Below, in pieces: positions 1-15,300 of a DNA stretch of 64,000 nucleotides. Made by a program: the position numbers and the translations under genes. This stretch comes from Enoplosus armatus. Taxonomy: Eukaryota; Chordata; Actinopteri; Centrarchiformes; Enoplosidae. Within the stretch, counting starts at the first letter, position 1. Each line of letters opens with the position of its first letter. The notes beneath the pieces are model-generated. The model ran no database searches, was not told the DNA's origin, and saw nothing but the letters and a program-made list of their open reading frames with translations. The stretch spans positions 3,372,501 through 3,436,500 of the forward strand of contig NC_092201.1 of NCBI RefSeq assembly GCF_043641665.1, given 5' to 3'.

Positions 1-3000
1 GGCAGTTTGGTGGGAACTGGGTAACCTTCAGCCACCAGCGTGCGACGCTCCTCCTCAGTCAGGATCAGCGGGCCCGAACCTTGCAGCTTCTGCACACACA
101 AGGAAACACAGACAGGACTGGTTATTAACATTATAAAACATATTTAATTTGATCCATGATAGTAGCATATGGAGTCAGGGCATCATTCACAGTACAAAGG
201 ATCTATCAGTACATATCAGACATTACTTACATGAGGAGCGGTGAGCAGAGGGGAGTTAGAGAGGCAGGAGGCAGCACGAGGCGACACCTTCAGGCTGGCC
301 TGGGATGGAGGAGGGCTGGTGGGCGAGGCGGGGCAGGACAGGCTGGGTGGGGCGTGGACGGGGCTCTGGCTGCCCTCCGAGTCGCTGCCGTGGGAACTGG
401 GAGGAGTGGGAGGCATCTGCAGCAACTCCAGACCTGAAACATGGTGGTTTACTGATTAGATTTGCTTTATTTAGTCTCATCCAGACAGAAAACCAGTGCA
501 AGACAAAAATATATGAGGAAGTATTTTAAGATAAAAACTTCTTTCAGGATGATTTAAGTGCATTTTTGGATCCTGATTAAAGATGTTTCCTGCAACTGGC
601 CATAGGGTCTTCTGCCCCTTCGAGTCTCATTACTGATACTTGCATTAAAAATAAACTACTGTATCAGTTAACTTATCAACTTGTGCCATGTTGCAGTCTG
701 AGGGCATTATGAGGTATTTGAACAAGTGGCCTGCAGGGGTCATCGTAGCATCAGATAACTGATGCAACAGCAAGAGGAAGAGGAGGAGGAGGAGGGGGGA
801 CAGTTTAAATCCAGACCTTTGGGTGAAAGATTGAGAAACTGGTCCACTTCATGAGGTTCCAGTTTAATCTGGGGGATGATGTTCTCCTCTTTTATCTGTA
901 AGCAGAGAAAGAGTGACAGGAACGATTAAAAGAGACAGAGTTACAAACCATCACTTTTCATCATCAGATCCTGAGCTCCCACCTTGATGCTTTTGACCTG
1001 GCTGTGGCTGTTGACTGTGGTCTGAGCTGGGGTGGCGGTGGTAGCAGGGAGGGCCACAACAGGGCCCTCAGGTGCTTGGGGCCCTGAAGCCAGAGACAGG
1101 GAGAGGGCGGGGAGGAGGGAAGGAGTCTCACACAGGAGGCTGTCAATGGCCTCCTCCTGATCCATGGGCCAGTCAGCTGAATCCCCATCAGACTCTGTAG
1201 CAGAAGAGGCGACATGGACTCTTGTTAGTGTATTTGTTTTTGTACATTTCATCACTTCATCACCATTTTGAAGGTGTCTGATGTTCTATAGTTTATGTTT
1301 TGATCCCCTTATGGTGCATAACTTGTCTCTTCATCTTTAATAGCTCTTTAATATCTCAGAAAGACCCTCAAATGGGCAGTAAAGAACCCTTTATTAATGA
1401 CTTTCTTACATTTTAACTGCATTAATAACACTTACAGCTGACTTAATAAGTCTCTGGCAATCCAAAAAAATGTTCTTACTACTGATTTGACAATTTCAGA
1501 CTTATAAAGCATTAGTAGATCATTTATTAACCATGAAACCCTTACTTACAAGTCCTAAACCTTTTATAAAATGTCTTGTAAGAAGGCAACTGAGGCTGCA
1601 GCAGCAGAGTGTTTTGAATTAAACAAGGCTGCTTTTTATTTCTCATGAACTGAACTTCAATAATCGGTGTCCCACCTGCGTCGCTGCCTTGCTCTCCGGT
1701 CAGGTGCGACAGGGGGGACTGTGGTCGGCTGTCACCGCAGAGCGAGTAGCTGTGCTCGACCGTGATGTGAGGGGGGAGAGGGGAAGACGGGGACAGGTCG
1801 CCTCCATCCTCCCCCTCCATGGCCTCCACTCCGCCTCTCACTCCGGACAGGAAGGGGTCGCTGAGCAGCTGCCCCAGCAAAGCATCCTGGGAGAGGTCGT
1901 CTAGGAGCTCGGAGAAATGCTGAACAAAAGAAGAAGAAAATACTGTAAATATCTTTGGGGAATATTTGATACAAGCGTAAAATACGGCCACATGCAGGAG
2001 GAGACACACAATTACAAGAAGCCACATAGTTGGAGTCTACGACAGCCTGCCTGTAATTACAGATTGTTAAATATTTTTATTACTACCTTTGCTTGAAGTG
2101 TTCCCCCTGCTCTCACCTGGGGGAACACTTAAGCAGCCAATTAAAAACCTTTAAAATCGTCTCACTGAAGACAGACTGAAAATCTCACCGCTCCAGTTTC
2201 CCTTTCTGTGTGTGTGTGTGATTCTCGGTGTGGCGATACATTCACAAAACAGAAGTTAACACAGCCCTCCTCCTTCTCCTCCTCCTCTTTCATCCACCCA
2301 TCCATCGTCTTCCCTCCTCCTTCACCAAATTCCTGCTGCATTTTTCTTTCCTGCTCTCTATCTTTTTCTACCATCTCTCAACAAGGTGAGTGTGCACAGA
2401 TCTCCCTCAGGTGTTGTGACTAACAGAAACAAAAAGGCAACCAAAGCAAAGCCCTGCTGGTGATGTGTTGATTACATACTGACATACATCATCTCATCTG
2501 TGTGTGTGTGTGTGTGTGTGTGTGAAGTACATGCAGTACTTCTGTACTTCTTTGTATTTTCTTACACGAAACTAGAGACCTCTAATTACTGCGTTTAGTA
2601 AATCATCACCACCCAAACAATATGCCCTTAGGCTGCAATTTACAATTTTTTATATCAATAAGTCGTTTGGTCTACAAAATGTTAGGAAAAAGAGAAAAAT
2701 ATCCATCACAATCTGTCTTTAAATGTCTTGTTTTGTCCGACTAACAGTCCAAAACCCAGAAATATCCAGTTTACAAAGACATAAAACAGAGAAAAGCAGC
2801 AAATCCTCACACTGGAGAAACTGAAACCAGGTAACGGTTGACATTTGTGTTGAAGAATCAACGAAAATCTTGCTCTCAAATCAATGTACAACACAGTACA
2901 ACACAGTATACAGTTACGCAGCCTAGAGTAAACAAGTACACATGAAAACTGCAACTGACATAAACAGTTTTGTGTCAAAACTGTGAGTTACGTTATATGT

Positions 3001-3684
3001 TTACACCCATATGCCGACTTCATAAATACATTTTTATACAGCGACAGTTTATTTTTCTCAGCAGAAATCATTAAATATTCATTTCATAATGCAAATGTGT
3101 GACATTCACATAAAAACTGCAAAATGAAACAGTCCTGTCCTCAGTTGAACTCATCGACCACCCCCCCCCCCCCCCCCCAAGAGAACGTGAAAATGTTTCT
3201 GATGCAACTTCAACTGCTGAAGTTCTGTTGCCGGGCAGAATACGCAGAATGTGTCCAATAGAATATTAGCCATGTCGGAACACTCTGGGCTCAGCCAATG
3301 AGACGGCAATAAACAATTTAAATCAAGCACACATGGAACTGTGACATTCTGAACTGTTGAATTATAAAAGAAAAGGGAAATCTACAGTTGAGACATTTTG
3401 TTTAGTTACGTAACATCAGACAAGAGACGAATGAAAAGTTGGACGTATGGATGAACTGACAGATTGATAAAGTGAGAGTGAACTCAAGATGGAGGACGGG
3501 AGGAAACAGGAGGAGGGTGGACGGCCGAACGCCAAGCATGTGGCTTCAATTACAGGCACAGAGAGAGAGAGAGACTTGACTTTTAGCATTTTCCTTTCAC
3601 ACACAGTGAAATGACCTCTTCACTCCATAAACACACAGCACACTCCTGCTGCCGTATGCTGCCCTAAATGGCCCTGTATCAGGC

Positions 3685-3743
<59 letters not shown>

Positions 3744-6700
3744 ATGCAAACACCGACAGCATACCGTGAATCCATTCAAGGGGGAAGGCAAATATTTACA
3801 CATTCATCCACCAATGGGTCCATTTCCATCTTTTAGAATCAGCGTGAACAAGCCATGATATGAATGTATGTTTAAGTGTGTGTGCATATATGTGTGTGTG
3901 TGTGTGTATGAATGCCTGCTGGGTGAATGAATGTGCACGTGCCAAAAACCATCACATTGTCGGCAAACATGATATTATTATACCTCCTCAGATCTGTCAG
4001 CGCACACCGACAGTTACGGGGTTTTTGCTGTGATGATGACAGTAATCATAATGTGAGCTCAAATGAATAAAATACCAGTTGTTGCTATTTACAATATAAT
4101 TGCTGTACTGTGTGTCTCCAGGAAAAATGGAAAGTTAACTCTTAAAACTAAGTATTTATTTAAGTTTGAAGAAAAACCTTTGTGAAACTAAAATTATGGA
4201 CTTTTTTACATAATAAACAGAAGTATGGCCCTGAATCATGTTCCATCTCTCGTATCGAGAAGATAAAGATCTTCACTTGCACAGCTGAGATCTGGTACTC
4301 TTCCTGTGTTGGCAGATTCAAAAGTATTCAGGGTGTGATTCAGCGAAAAATGTTCTTTTGAATTGTACACTATAATGATTGACCCTCAGTTAATGTTGCA
4401 ACGCCTGTGAAGCTTTCCATTCCTGGACATTTAGTACCACTAAATTCATGATAAATAAGCTAACACTAGCTTCAGAGTTGGTTGAATATTGCAAAAGGGG
4501 TTTTAAATATGCACTTGATGGGGACACATAAGATATTATGCTTAAAAAAAACTGAAGCTAAAGCTAAAATGTCTCAAAAAGTCAGCCTTTTCTCCAGATA
4601 TTGATCCATGTAGAAGACATGGAAAGAAAGAAGCAGTGTAGAGCTAGCTAGCCCTGCTATATTGTTCACACATCACCCTGTTTAGCTGCTTAGCTTACAT
4701 ACTGGGACAAGCAACAGAGGTGGTAATGTGGAATGAAATGCTCCTTGGTCTTGGAAGTAACACTGGGTTACTATTGTAGGTAGTAAGATAGTTAGCCAGA
4801 CATGCTAACCTTTGCAGCAAGTTGTTGTATGCATGACACTGATAAAAAGTTATTAATCGAAATATAAACGTTTACCTAATGTTTTAGTATTTGCTGGTCC
4901 ATGTACAGATTATCGGGATATACAAGTGTACAATTCTGGCAAGTTTTTAAATGATGCCTTAGAAGAAGTAAGAAAATGATACTGATTATGTTTCAGCCCA
5001 AAAAGAAGAGAAAACACCATGATTGTAAAGAAAAAGAGGGTGTAGTTTTTAGGGAGGAGTAATTACATACAGAACCAATCTTTAAAATAAAACTAAGCTG
5101 TATTTTGTGGGTTCAAATCCGGTTTATATGACCTTTGACATCACCCTTTTCTCCCTGTAGCTCAGTCCTGCAGAGAAGCTCTAAAATCATCTTAAATCTC
5201 AAATTTGCAAATAAATGCAACTAAACAAATAATCCACCCGGCATGAGGACACAGAAAGGAATAAAGCCTCATCTTGTTTAAGAAAAGGAAATGGGAGAGG
5301 TCCGACTCCGCCTGCATGAAAACAGAACCACACTAAAGACGCATAGTGAGGATTTATACACTCCCTGTCATTTTAGCAGTGGGAGTGAGTGGTTGTGGTT
5401 GTGTGTGAGTGTGTATGGAAGAAGAAAATGCAATGCAGGGCAGCAGACTGTGCTGCAGGGTCGGTCACTGGCCGGGTGTAACTCATCACACACACAACAG
5501 AAACCTCTTTGTCTATGCAGCCCAACAGAGAGGTGTTATTTAGGGCCAACTGAAACTTGACACTCTCCAGCTGGGAAACAGAACATCGAGAGTTGAAGCC
5601 CAAATGGGAAAAAATGGGAGTTTAAACTGGAACTAGGGCAAAAACCAGTAGGTCAACAACCACTCTGAAGGTGCAGTGGTGATAACAAAGAGGCTATTCT
5701 CATATTTTTCTGAATAACACTTCGCCTGTAACACATCGAAACAAGCAGAGAACATCGCTGCAAAGTGCAGATTGTAATCTTTTAATGAAGCCACAATGAA
5801 GTCTGTAGACGGAGGAGAAAATGCAGAGTGATTATCTCTCGAGTTCAGTGTTGCACATAGAAATCCTGCGTCATCCAAAGAGAGACAATGATCTTAATCA
5901 CGTCAGAGCTGCTAATGAAGGAAAGACCCCAAACTAGGTCAGAAAAGTCGTTGCTGAACAAGCAGAGCTGAGAAATGGCGACAACTGCGGCATTTTGGAT
6001 AAAACAAGAAACACAGTACTTAGCTAAATGCTAATGCTAGCATGCTCTCAGTGACAATGCTAACATGCTGATGTTTAGCAGGTAAAATGCTTACCATGTA
6101 CACTATCTTTGATTAGTGTGTTAGCATGCTAGCATTTGCTAATTAGCACTAAACAGAAGTACAGACGAGGCTGATGGGAATGTCATTAGTTTTGCAGGAA
6201 CCTGTTGATGGCCGAAATGAAAAGTGAGTGGATCATCAAAGTTATTACAATTCATCCTGAGGGGAGCGTGAATGTGTGTACCAAATTTCACGCCAATCAA
6301 TCCAATAGTTGTCAAGTTGACAATTCCCTCAATACCACAAATATCACTGTCATGGTGGCACGAGAGGAAAACTCAAGGATCAGCAAAGTCAGTAGGATTC
6401 ATCCTCTGGGGATCATGAATATATGTAAAAAATGTCATATTGATCGTTGCAATAGTCTGAACCGAAGCAGTGGACCATCTAAAAAAGTTTTAGATATATA
6501 TTAAATACTTCACTCTATTGGGAAGCAATCACAAACAGGTGAAGGTAATTATTTTACTTTGAAAAAACGATTGGTACCCATTTCTTTTCACATTTTTGAA
6601 TCATAAATAAATCACCACCATCACATGACTTCGTGTACGATAGAATACCAATAGGGTCAATAGTCCTGTTTCCTAAAAAAATCTATTTGGCTTGCTGAGT

Positions 6701-7044
6701 GGCGAGTGATGAGACTTGACAATAAAAGCCTGGACAGCTGTGTTGGTCACTAGTTAGCAGTTAAATTAACGGTCTGGGAGTGGGAAAGGGGTGGAAGGAA
6801 TGTCCTCTCAGGTCTGTAACTTCTGTAAAGTAGGATGTGTGTGTGTCTGTTTTAACCCTTAATGACCAGAAGTTTAAACTTCGGAGACGGAAGAGAGGAA
6901 AGTTTGATGATGTAACACCTCCCTCCCCTGAAAAGGCAAAACCAGATGTGAAAGAGTAAAAAAGGCCTGACACACACATACAAACCCACACAGGCCCAAG
7001 GGTCACCTCCCTCGAATGTGTGTGTGTGTGTGTGTGTGTATTAG

Positions 7045-7105
<61 letters not shown>

Positions 7106-10100
7106 CTTGCCCTGGACTCGCCTGTGTGTACTTTTGCTGATGATACAGCTTCACACACATGAATTTATGTCAAGATAAACTGAATGACTCATTTGTTTGA
7201 TTTGGATCCAGATTGTGGACTTGTATCAGCCACTAGACTATCACAAATTACCAGCACGTGTAACCAGATAACCAGCAATAAAGTTTGAAGAGATATCTAA
7301 CCATTTATCTGCTTTATCTGCTGCTGTACCTTATACTTTAACTTATACCCAATTGCTGCGATTTGCATTTTCTTCTAAATCTGTTTTTCCAAGTGTCCTG
7401 GGCAAGACAGGCAACAGAAATACTACAGTTATATTCAGGCTCGGTCCAAACACGCTCCGTAATAAATGAAATACCCAAAGCGTGCACTGAGAAGATGCAT
7501 GCATAATACATCCCCATATTCGAGCACAGACAAGAAGGTAGTGGAAACAAGCCTTTTTTTTTTAGCCACGGAAGAGAAACAAGCTTTGTTACTAAAATAA
7601 AAAAACAATTTCAGTGTTGGTTTTGTTGCTGGTTTTCAAATGTGAGGCATCAAGTACAACTCCAGGTTATTACATGAAGAAACAATAAAACGTATTTTGA
7701 TTATTATACAAAGTCATTCTTCCACTGATGCCCTGCTTGTTTAGATGCTTTGCTTAATGGTATTTTGGGACAGGAGAGGAAAATGTTATTTGTTCTTCTT
7801 CTCTATCCTCAGTCTCCCAGCCAGTCTAACATTCTTGTAATATCCAGTTCCTCTGCCTTCTTAGTCCCCCATTTTGGCTAAATTCCCAAAATACTTTTAA
7901 AAAGCACAACATTTACATATTTGAACCTCAGTTGCTATAGTTACTGAAACTGGTGTGTCCCTCTCTTGCAGCTGTGAGCCAAAGTGCAGTAAGCATCTGC
8001 TGGAATGCTAACAATGTGTGCAAGCTGTTTTAACACTTAGCTGAAGTACATGTGTAGAAACTTTATGTGCAGAGCGGCAAGGATTCCCTCACTGGCTCTG
8101 AATACAAATCTCTAATACTTGTCAATAACTTGCAAGTGCAAAAAGTTGAGTCAAATCGAGTCAGGAAATCTGGGTTTGAGCAGTCTACACAGCTGGAACG
8201 ACAACTTTTGATTCAAACACGGCATCAGATTTTGATCCGAGAACCATTTTAAATCCAAGAGGTTTCTAAAAATTACAAAGATTTTGTCTTTTATTCCAGT
8301 GTCAAAGTGTAAAAGTTTGTCCTGAAGGTAGCGTCACAAGAAACATCATGTTGTTTCCTAAAAAAGCTTTGTTCTCTGTACGGTGGCCATTTTAGGACAT
8401 CTCACACGTTTGACAGGCTCAGCTTTTCATCAGTCGAACCTGTACTTGAACACAGCTGTGTTTTGAGCTGAATGCTAACATTAGCGTGTTAGTGTAGCAT
8501 GCTTAAGTTTGTTAGCACGATAGCATTAAACTCAAAGTAAAGCTGAGGATGATGGAAGTTCAACAAAAGAGCTTTTTTGTTAGTTATATTAAGAATACTC
8601 GTGTGGATGAGAGAGACGCAACTGTCCAGGTTGTTGTTAAGTCCACTTTCATATAAGAAATAAATTCTTCCTTTTTGATTATTGTGAAAAACATCTTTAA
8701 TACTTTAGTTAACTACCATGTGAACTGAAAATGACGTCTATGTCATGTTTTGGTTGAGGCAAAAGAAAACAAAATAACAGCCTCTCCCCAACAAGAGCCT
8801 AGAATATATATAAAAACAGCTGTTCAATGCTCATACATTACTAAGTAAGGTATATATGATCAAACCCACCACAAGCTGCACCGTAAGGAGCCAATACAAA
8901 TGTCTTCGAAACAACGAAGACCGTTAGATGTTTGCCAGATTTCAGCAGAGTCGGACCATGGATCAGATAAGCCTTGATTGTCAACAGGACCACTTGTCAT
9001 TTGTCGTAACAGAATTGAGACTTGAGGCTGGTACGCTGTCTTTGCTGTGGCACTGATATCATGTGTGTCAGCATAACAAGACAAATCACAGGCCTTGGAC
9101 GGCTTCTGCTATCTGGGTCTTATCTGGAGGGGGGGTCCAGCCCAGCACCAAGGCTTCATGTCTGGACTGTGTCGGACCACTCACAGGGTGCAGCTTCATG
9201 TGTGAGAACATCATTTCTAACGCAGTCTGTGGCTGCTTGTCTCCACATGCAGACACACAAACACACATCTGTCTCATTGACATCATTCGTTCCACAATGT
9301 CTGCGTCCCTGGAAAGAAATGAAGTCAAAATGACCTCGCTTCGCAAAAATGTCCTCATTCCAGGGGAGACCCGGACTGGTTCTCACAAGATTAAGAGTGC
9401 AGCTCACACACTCCCTGACCCAGATTCTAGACATCGATCCCAGCTCGATTTGCAAAACCTGTCTGCTAATCAAGGACGCCGTAAGGAAAAAGCAGAACAG
9501 TCATGGAAGGAAGAAAAGCAGCAAAGAATCTCCTGCGAGGAAATCCTGACATGATGAGGGCAGGCTTGTTTTTTTCTAACCAACAGTCCAAAACCCCCAA
9601 AATATTCAGTTTATTATCACATGAAACAAAGAAAACAAATCCTCACAACTAGAACCTCAGGGAACTGAGTATCAAAGTAGTTTATGATTGATTAACTCTC
9701 ATTAATGTTTAAAGTTAGTAGCCTGAGTAGCAAAATGTCTGTAGCACCAAGAACTCATACCTATTCCTGGTGAGCACTGAGGCAGACACTTCACACACCC
9801 GACCCTCAAGGCAGATTATCTTCTCGGGGTCAAAGGGCAAAGTGACTAATCACATACTTTAGTTTGAGGTGTATCTGGGGAAGGAATTTGTCCCAAAAAA
9901 GGGCCCGGGAAATTTATATTCAACATCAGATATCAGCCAACTGTAGCTAGCACGCAATATGCTTGATTACATATATTGTATAGCTGAGAAAAAACAAGAA
10001 ATGGCATTAAAATAGTCCATTTTAAAGCTCCTGAACATATAAAAATAGCAACATCTGCCTTGATATTATCATATATTTGGGGTGGAGGGGGAGGAGTGAT

Positions 10101-12338
10101 GGTTAACGGATGTAAACAACAGGATGCGAGACAGAATAACAGTAGGCGAGACATCCAGCAGGGCCGCCGGAGTTTACTCTGCACCCACAGGCCAGGATAA
10201 GAATACACATACAAAAACAAACAACGTCACAATGTGAAAGAAATCACAGCAGATCCTTTACAGACCGGTTTCCAAACCTAAATGTCCCATTTCCTGTTTA
10301 ACACCGAGGCCCCAGACCTCTTTTCAGTCCCATTAATGTTTCACACTTGGATAAAGGACGGCCTTAAAGTCAGGATTTATTCAGAGACACGACAGGAAGC
10401 GTGTTAAAAATAGGAAGTGTGACAGTGGAGACAGGGAGATGTCGCCTTCACCGAGTAGAAAACGTTCCGAGTCAAAGTTCAAAACTATGAGTCAGTCGTT
10501 ATCTGAGGGCCGCTGTGCCGATATTAGAGTGTGTGTGATTAGTAATACAGATGAACAGTCGACAATAAAGAAAAACAGACCTAGAGGATTACCAATGGAA
10601 AAACGGTCTCCTCCGAGGCCCCCCTTCTTGTAAACCCCCCCCGTCTGGCTCCTGAAGCTTCCCAAAAGTTGAAAATCCCACCACTAAAACACACACACAC
10701 ACACAAACTTTCCAGTCTTGCTCTGTCATACTGACCGATCACAGAGTACAACCCCCACTCTTCCCACACACATCCAAACACACACTGACCCTCCAGATGT
10801 TACACAATGACTTCACCACAGTTACACTGAGGCCACAGTAGCAGCCTGAAAATACCTGTATTTAAGGCTGATAGCTGCTTTTACAAATCCCACCAACAAT
10901 AAATCCCTCTAACAAGTGTTGTCTGTTAATCCAAAGCCTGACATATATTCTTCCTTTGTGACATAGAGCTGCATGGTTGTCCAAAAACCATTAAGAACAC
11001 ATCAATCCCACATACACCGTCCTGCTGCCCCAAATACTGAGCACCAAATGTGGATTAATCCGCCGCTGAAAATAGTCCCCAACAAAAGCACTATTTATTT
11101 CTGTTTGAGTGACGTTTGCTAAAAACTACAGTGACCAGCAGTTTAAAGAAATAGTCGGCACATGACAAAAACACAACTTGTCGTTTTTGATTAACAAGAT
11201 ATAACTTTTAATTAGAGAGTTTATAGAGGAGCTGCTAGCTGTTTCCCCCTGTTTCCAGTCTTTATGCTAAGCTAACCTGCTGCTCCCTGTAGCCACATTT
11301 AAATATGTGTATTTCCCAAAATGTCGATTTATTCCTTTAAAGATTTACGTCTTCAGCAGGAACCAATGATCGCAATGTGACATTTTCATCAGTTTTCTCT
11401 GGAATAAAACATCCTCATTTCCATGACAACTGGGCGACTCCATCTGTTTGGGAGAGATCGTGTGATACGATTGAAAGCTCCAGAACAGCTTCATATCTAT
11501 CTAGAGTCCATATCGACAATGATTTTAACGAAAACTTTGTGTTTATCATGATTTGGGACTAAATATTGGCATCATCAAATCAATGTTTGGTCCACTTCCT
11601 GTCCTCAAACACAGCTGTCAGACGCTGAGAGGCTGTTTGTGTCAAACAAAAGCACAGCTGCCTTCTGAGGTCTCTCATCCTGAGTGTGTACGCTCGTTAT
11701 AAACTGGGTCAACACACACACACACAAGTTTTTCCATCTACCCAGTGTAACACTGACCGGTCATCAGGTACTATTACACACACACACACACACACACATC
11801 TCCAGACTTTGCTCAACCAGTGAACTCACTCACCCTCTCTACTCAAACACACACTGAAAGTTTTTCTCTTCTTTTGTGTGTTTTTTTATTTTCTCCTTCC
11901 AACAGAAACTGCTCATTCTCTCGTCTTCCTTTCCATCAACTCTCTCTAGTTTAAAACCACTTCAAGTATCATCTGTGAATCACTTCGAGGCGTCGTGTCT
12001 CAGTCTTCTCTCGTGTGTTTATCTGGTTGCTGCAGGATTATCCCCCAAACAGTTGTTGTCAAGATCAGTAAAGATCTCCTATTTTAAGTTGTCTTATTTC
12101 CACCAAAATACCAACAACTCTCGTTGCGCTGCCTCCACCTCCTGCTGGATGCTGGCTAAAAACTGGGTCACTGCAGGTCTTTGCTGAGTCCCCATAGTGA
12201 GGGGTTTTAATCCCTGGAAGAGGCAAAACACTCCAGGAAACTTGTTTGGGCGCGCCGCTGATCTTAATTCCTCCATTAAAGCGGAGCTCGCTGAGGCGGA
12301 TGCTTGCCAAGTAGAAACACACTTGAATGTCAAGTCAT

Positions 12339-12378
<40 letters not shown>

Positions 12379-15300
12379 AACTTTGCATGGATGAATGGGC
12401 TTGTTCATGTCTCTTCGAATGAAAAGGTTCATGTAAGAGAAAGGTGTGATGGGGAGTTGCTCTTTGAGTGGAATGCAGAGACTTTGGCCAGGTACGATTT
12501 GAGCCAATACGTGGGTTTTAAAATATTGATATCACTACTGATATTATGGATTCAAGATAATAAGTAACATTTTTGCAATATTTTATATCTTGGTTGCTGA
12601 GAAAGCAGGTAAAAGTCATCCAGACACATCACATCCCTTTCCCTTCTCATTGACGAAAAGCAAAGCACGCCGTTGGTGGTGTTAAGCGGTCCAACAAGAA
12701 CAATTATAACACATTACAGTATCTCAAGTAGCCAAACTATGCTTGGCGGCCAACAGTGGTCCAAATCAGGGACATTCCTAGGAATTATGCCAACATTCGG
12801 TGCAAATGCAGGAAATAGTGTGCACTATATTTATCAAGGTGGAAATTAAGGGTGTGGAGGTTTGGGTGCTAAATGGTCTTGTAGTGCGTCTGACTTTCAT
12901 GTTAGAGACAGAAGTTCCCGTCAAAGACCTGCAATTAATGTTCAATAACCACCATCTTTCCTTAAGTGTTTTAGTTGTGAGAAGTTTTAAAACGTTGGAC
13001 ATATCCAAAAAAACAACTTTTATTTTGCAGAATCTTCCAAGATCAACGTTCTTCTCCGCTATAATGAGGTTGCAGCCAACTGCCAGACTCAAGCCAGACT
13101 TTATTAATAATATGCCAGAAAGCATTCTTTCAATTCCAATTCAAAGTGCAGACGCTGCCCTGAAGTTGGAGCGGAGTCTGCTCCCTAAAATCCCAGCCAG
13201 CTAGACATTTGGTCACATTTGGTTGTCTGACACTCAACTGGTTAGCTGGAGGAAAGGCAGAAAATCAAGACTTTAAAGTTAAATGAAAAGACAAACACGT
13301 CAAAAGAAGAAGAGGAACAGTTGAAGAGCAAAAGAAAGACGAATGACCCATAGAAGAAGTCAGGAAGAGAAACAAGGAGGTTAACAAGCAGTGAAGACGT
13401 TTCTGGCATTTTGGACAGGAGCCGACTCGTCCCAACTCTCAGCTCACCCTGGAGGAGTGACTGAGGAGGAGGAGGAGGAGGAGGAGGAGGAGGGCTGGAA
13501 AGAGGGGGTGAAAGGTTAACTAGACGGATGGAGAGGTTTCTGTCTTAAAGTGGTCTTGATAGAACACTTGGAGTCACCACAAGTCGGGATATGAGCTGCA
13601 AGATCCATAAAAACAACATCAAAGCGGAGCTGGTCTCACAGCTCAAACACCTCACTGTTTAATAAGCAGTTTACAGGCTTTAAACACTTTGATGTCTCCA
13701 ACAATGAAGCTCACGACTGCAAAAACTAAATACATTGAAATTCTGTTGACTCTACAACTTTCAAGTCTATAACATGTGATGATATTCTGTTTTTTTTCTC
13801 CATAAAATGCCCAAAAAGTATAAACTGCAGCTCAAAATTCAACCTCAGTACTTTTAAAATTGATATATGTCCAAAAAAATCTAGCTGCAACTTTAGAGAA
13901 ACTGCTTCCTGGCTCATTTTAGGGCTTGGTGTATAAGCTACTCACAGGGATCTTAAATCCACACCCTGCTAACCACACACACCAGCTCACACACAGCCAT
14001 TAAAAAAAAACCTTCGAAACAAGAGGGGGGAAGATGAAGGACAGGGAAATAGAGAATCAAGAGACAGACAGAAGTACAGACAGGGGACGTAAATTTAGCT
14101 TTGCCTCCGAGAACGAAGGCTCCTGTGGATTTTCCATAATGATCCCTCACACACTGATTACTACCTTCGCTTTGCTCTCAAATGGCCGCCTGCCTGCAGC
14201 GAACCGGAGTCTGAGTCCACTTTCAAAGTCGGGGGAGAAGTTGCATCAGATTTAAAATAAAAAAAGAGAGAGAGAGAGAGAAAAACGTGTCCTCCATGTG
14301 CACACCATCTGTGGACCGCTGTCACTTTCTAAAGCCAAAAGAGTTGGCGTTGAAGTGGGGGTTCAGAGACACCCTTTAGACCCCAAGACACCAAAACATC
14401 CAAGTAAAATCGGATCAAAAAGTCACATCAAACTGTCTTCCTTATACAACCAGTGTAGTGATGATTTAAAGAGTAATGAGAGCAGTAATGATGATTTCTT
14501 TTGCATATCTTGCCTCTAAATTTAACTGAGATTTGGTCCACTGGGAACCAATTACACGACTTTCATCTACAACCCAGGTTAGCTCTCTCAAACACGCCTT
14601 GCTGTCCAAAAAGAAAAAGCAGTTTTCTGACGTCATGTTGTTTCTACAAGCAGCAGAAATATAAAATCTGTAACTTCTTTGTGTTTTATTTCTGTCTGTA
14701 TCCTGCAGCGTAGACCAACCTGAAGATCCGGCACCACACCTGCAGTAATAACACCGTGTGCTTCATTATTCAGCCTTTATCTGACACTCCAGCCGTGTTA
14801 CAGATAGAGAGGCTGCTCTGGTTGTAACATTCAAAATGTATGCGTGTCTCTCTCTTCAGGCTGACACAGCAGACACATGGACCATTCAGAGAGAGACAGA
14901 GCGAGACAGAGCGAGGCCACCGGAGAGCAGGATGCCCTGCCCCGACGGAGAACAGGCTCTGCACTGTGAGCACATGGATCCAGCTGTTTACTCTCCACTC
15001 TCTTTATGTGTGTTCACTTTTGTTGAATTAAATAACTCCATCCTGAGTGTGTGCTGAGCTGCCGAAGCCATCATGAATATTAAAAGTGGTAGATTTACTC
15101 AAGTACATGGAGGTATTTGTACTTTCCATTTCATGCAGCTTTATACTTCTGCTCTACTACATCTCAGGGGGAAATATTATACTTTTTACTGCACCACATC
15201 TGTCTGAATACATCCACCTCTGCATATTAATAAAACGCTGCATCTATAGACAGAGGTGAGTCTTTACCTGCAGGTATGCTCTGTGTTATGTAAGCAGAGA

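Noticed and set aside
5108..5170. tRNA-like boxes (GGTTCAAATCC and TAGCTCAGTC)
   Set aside because: The B-box-like word precedes the A-box-like word, the reverse of a tRNA gene, and no cloverleaf forms on either strand.
6205..6504. 99-aa open frame on the plus strand
   Set aside because: It lies wholly in a family A repeat copy and has no family resemblance.
12800..13204. 134-aa open frame on the plus strand with an overlapping antisense frame
   Set aside because: No recognisable domain, no splice context and AT-rich composition; it lies inside creb3l2 intron 1.
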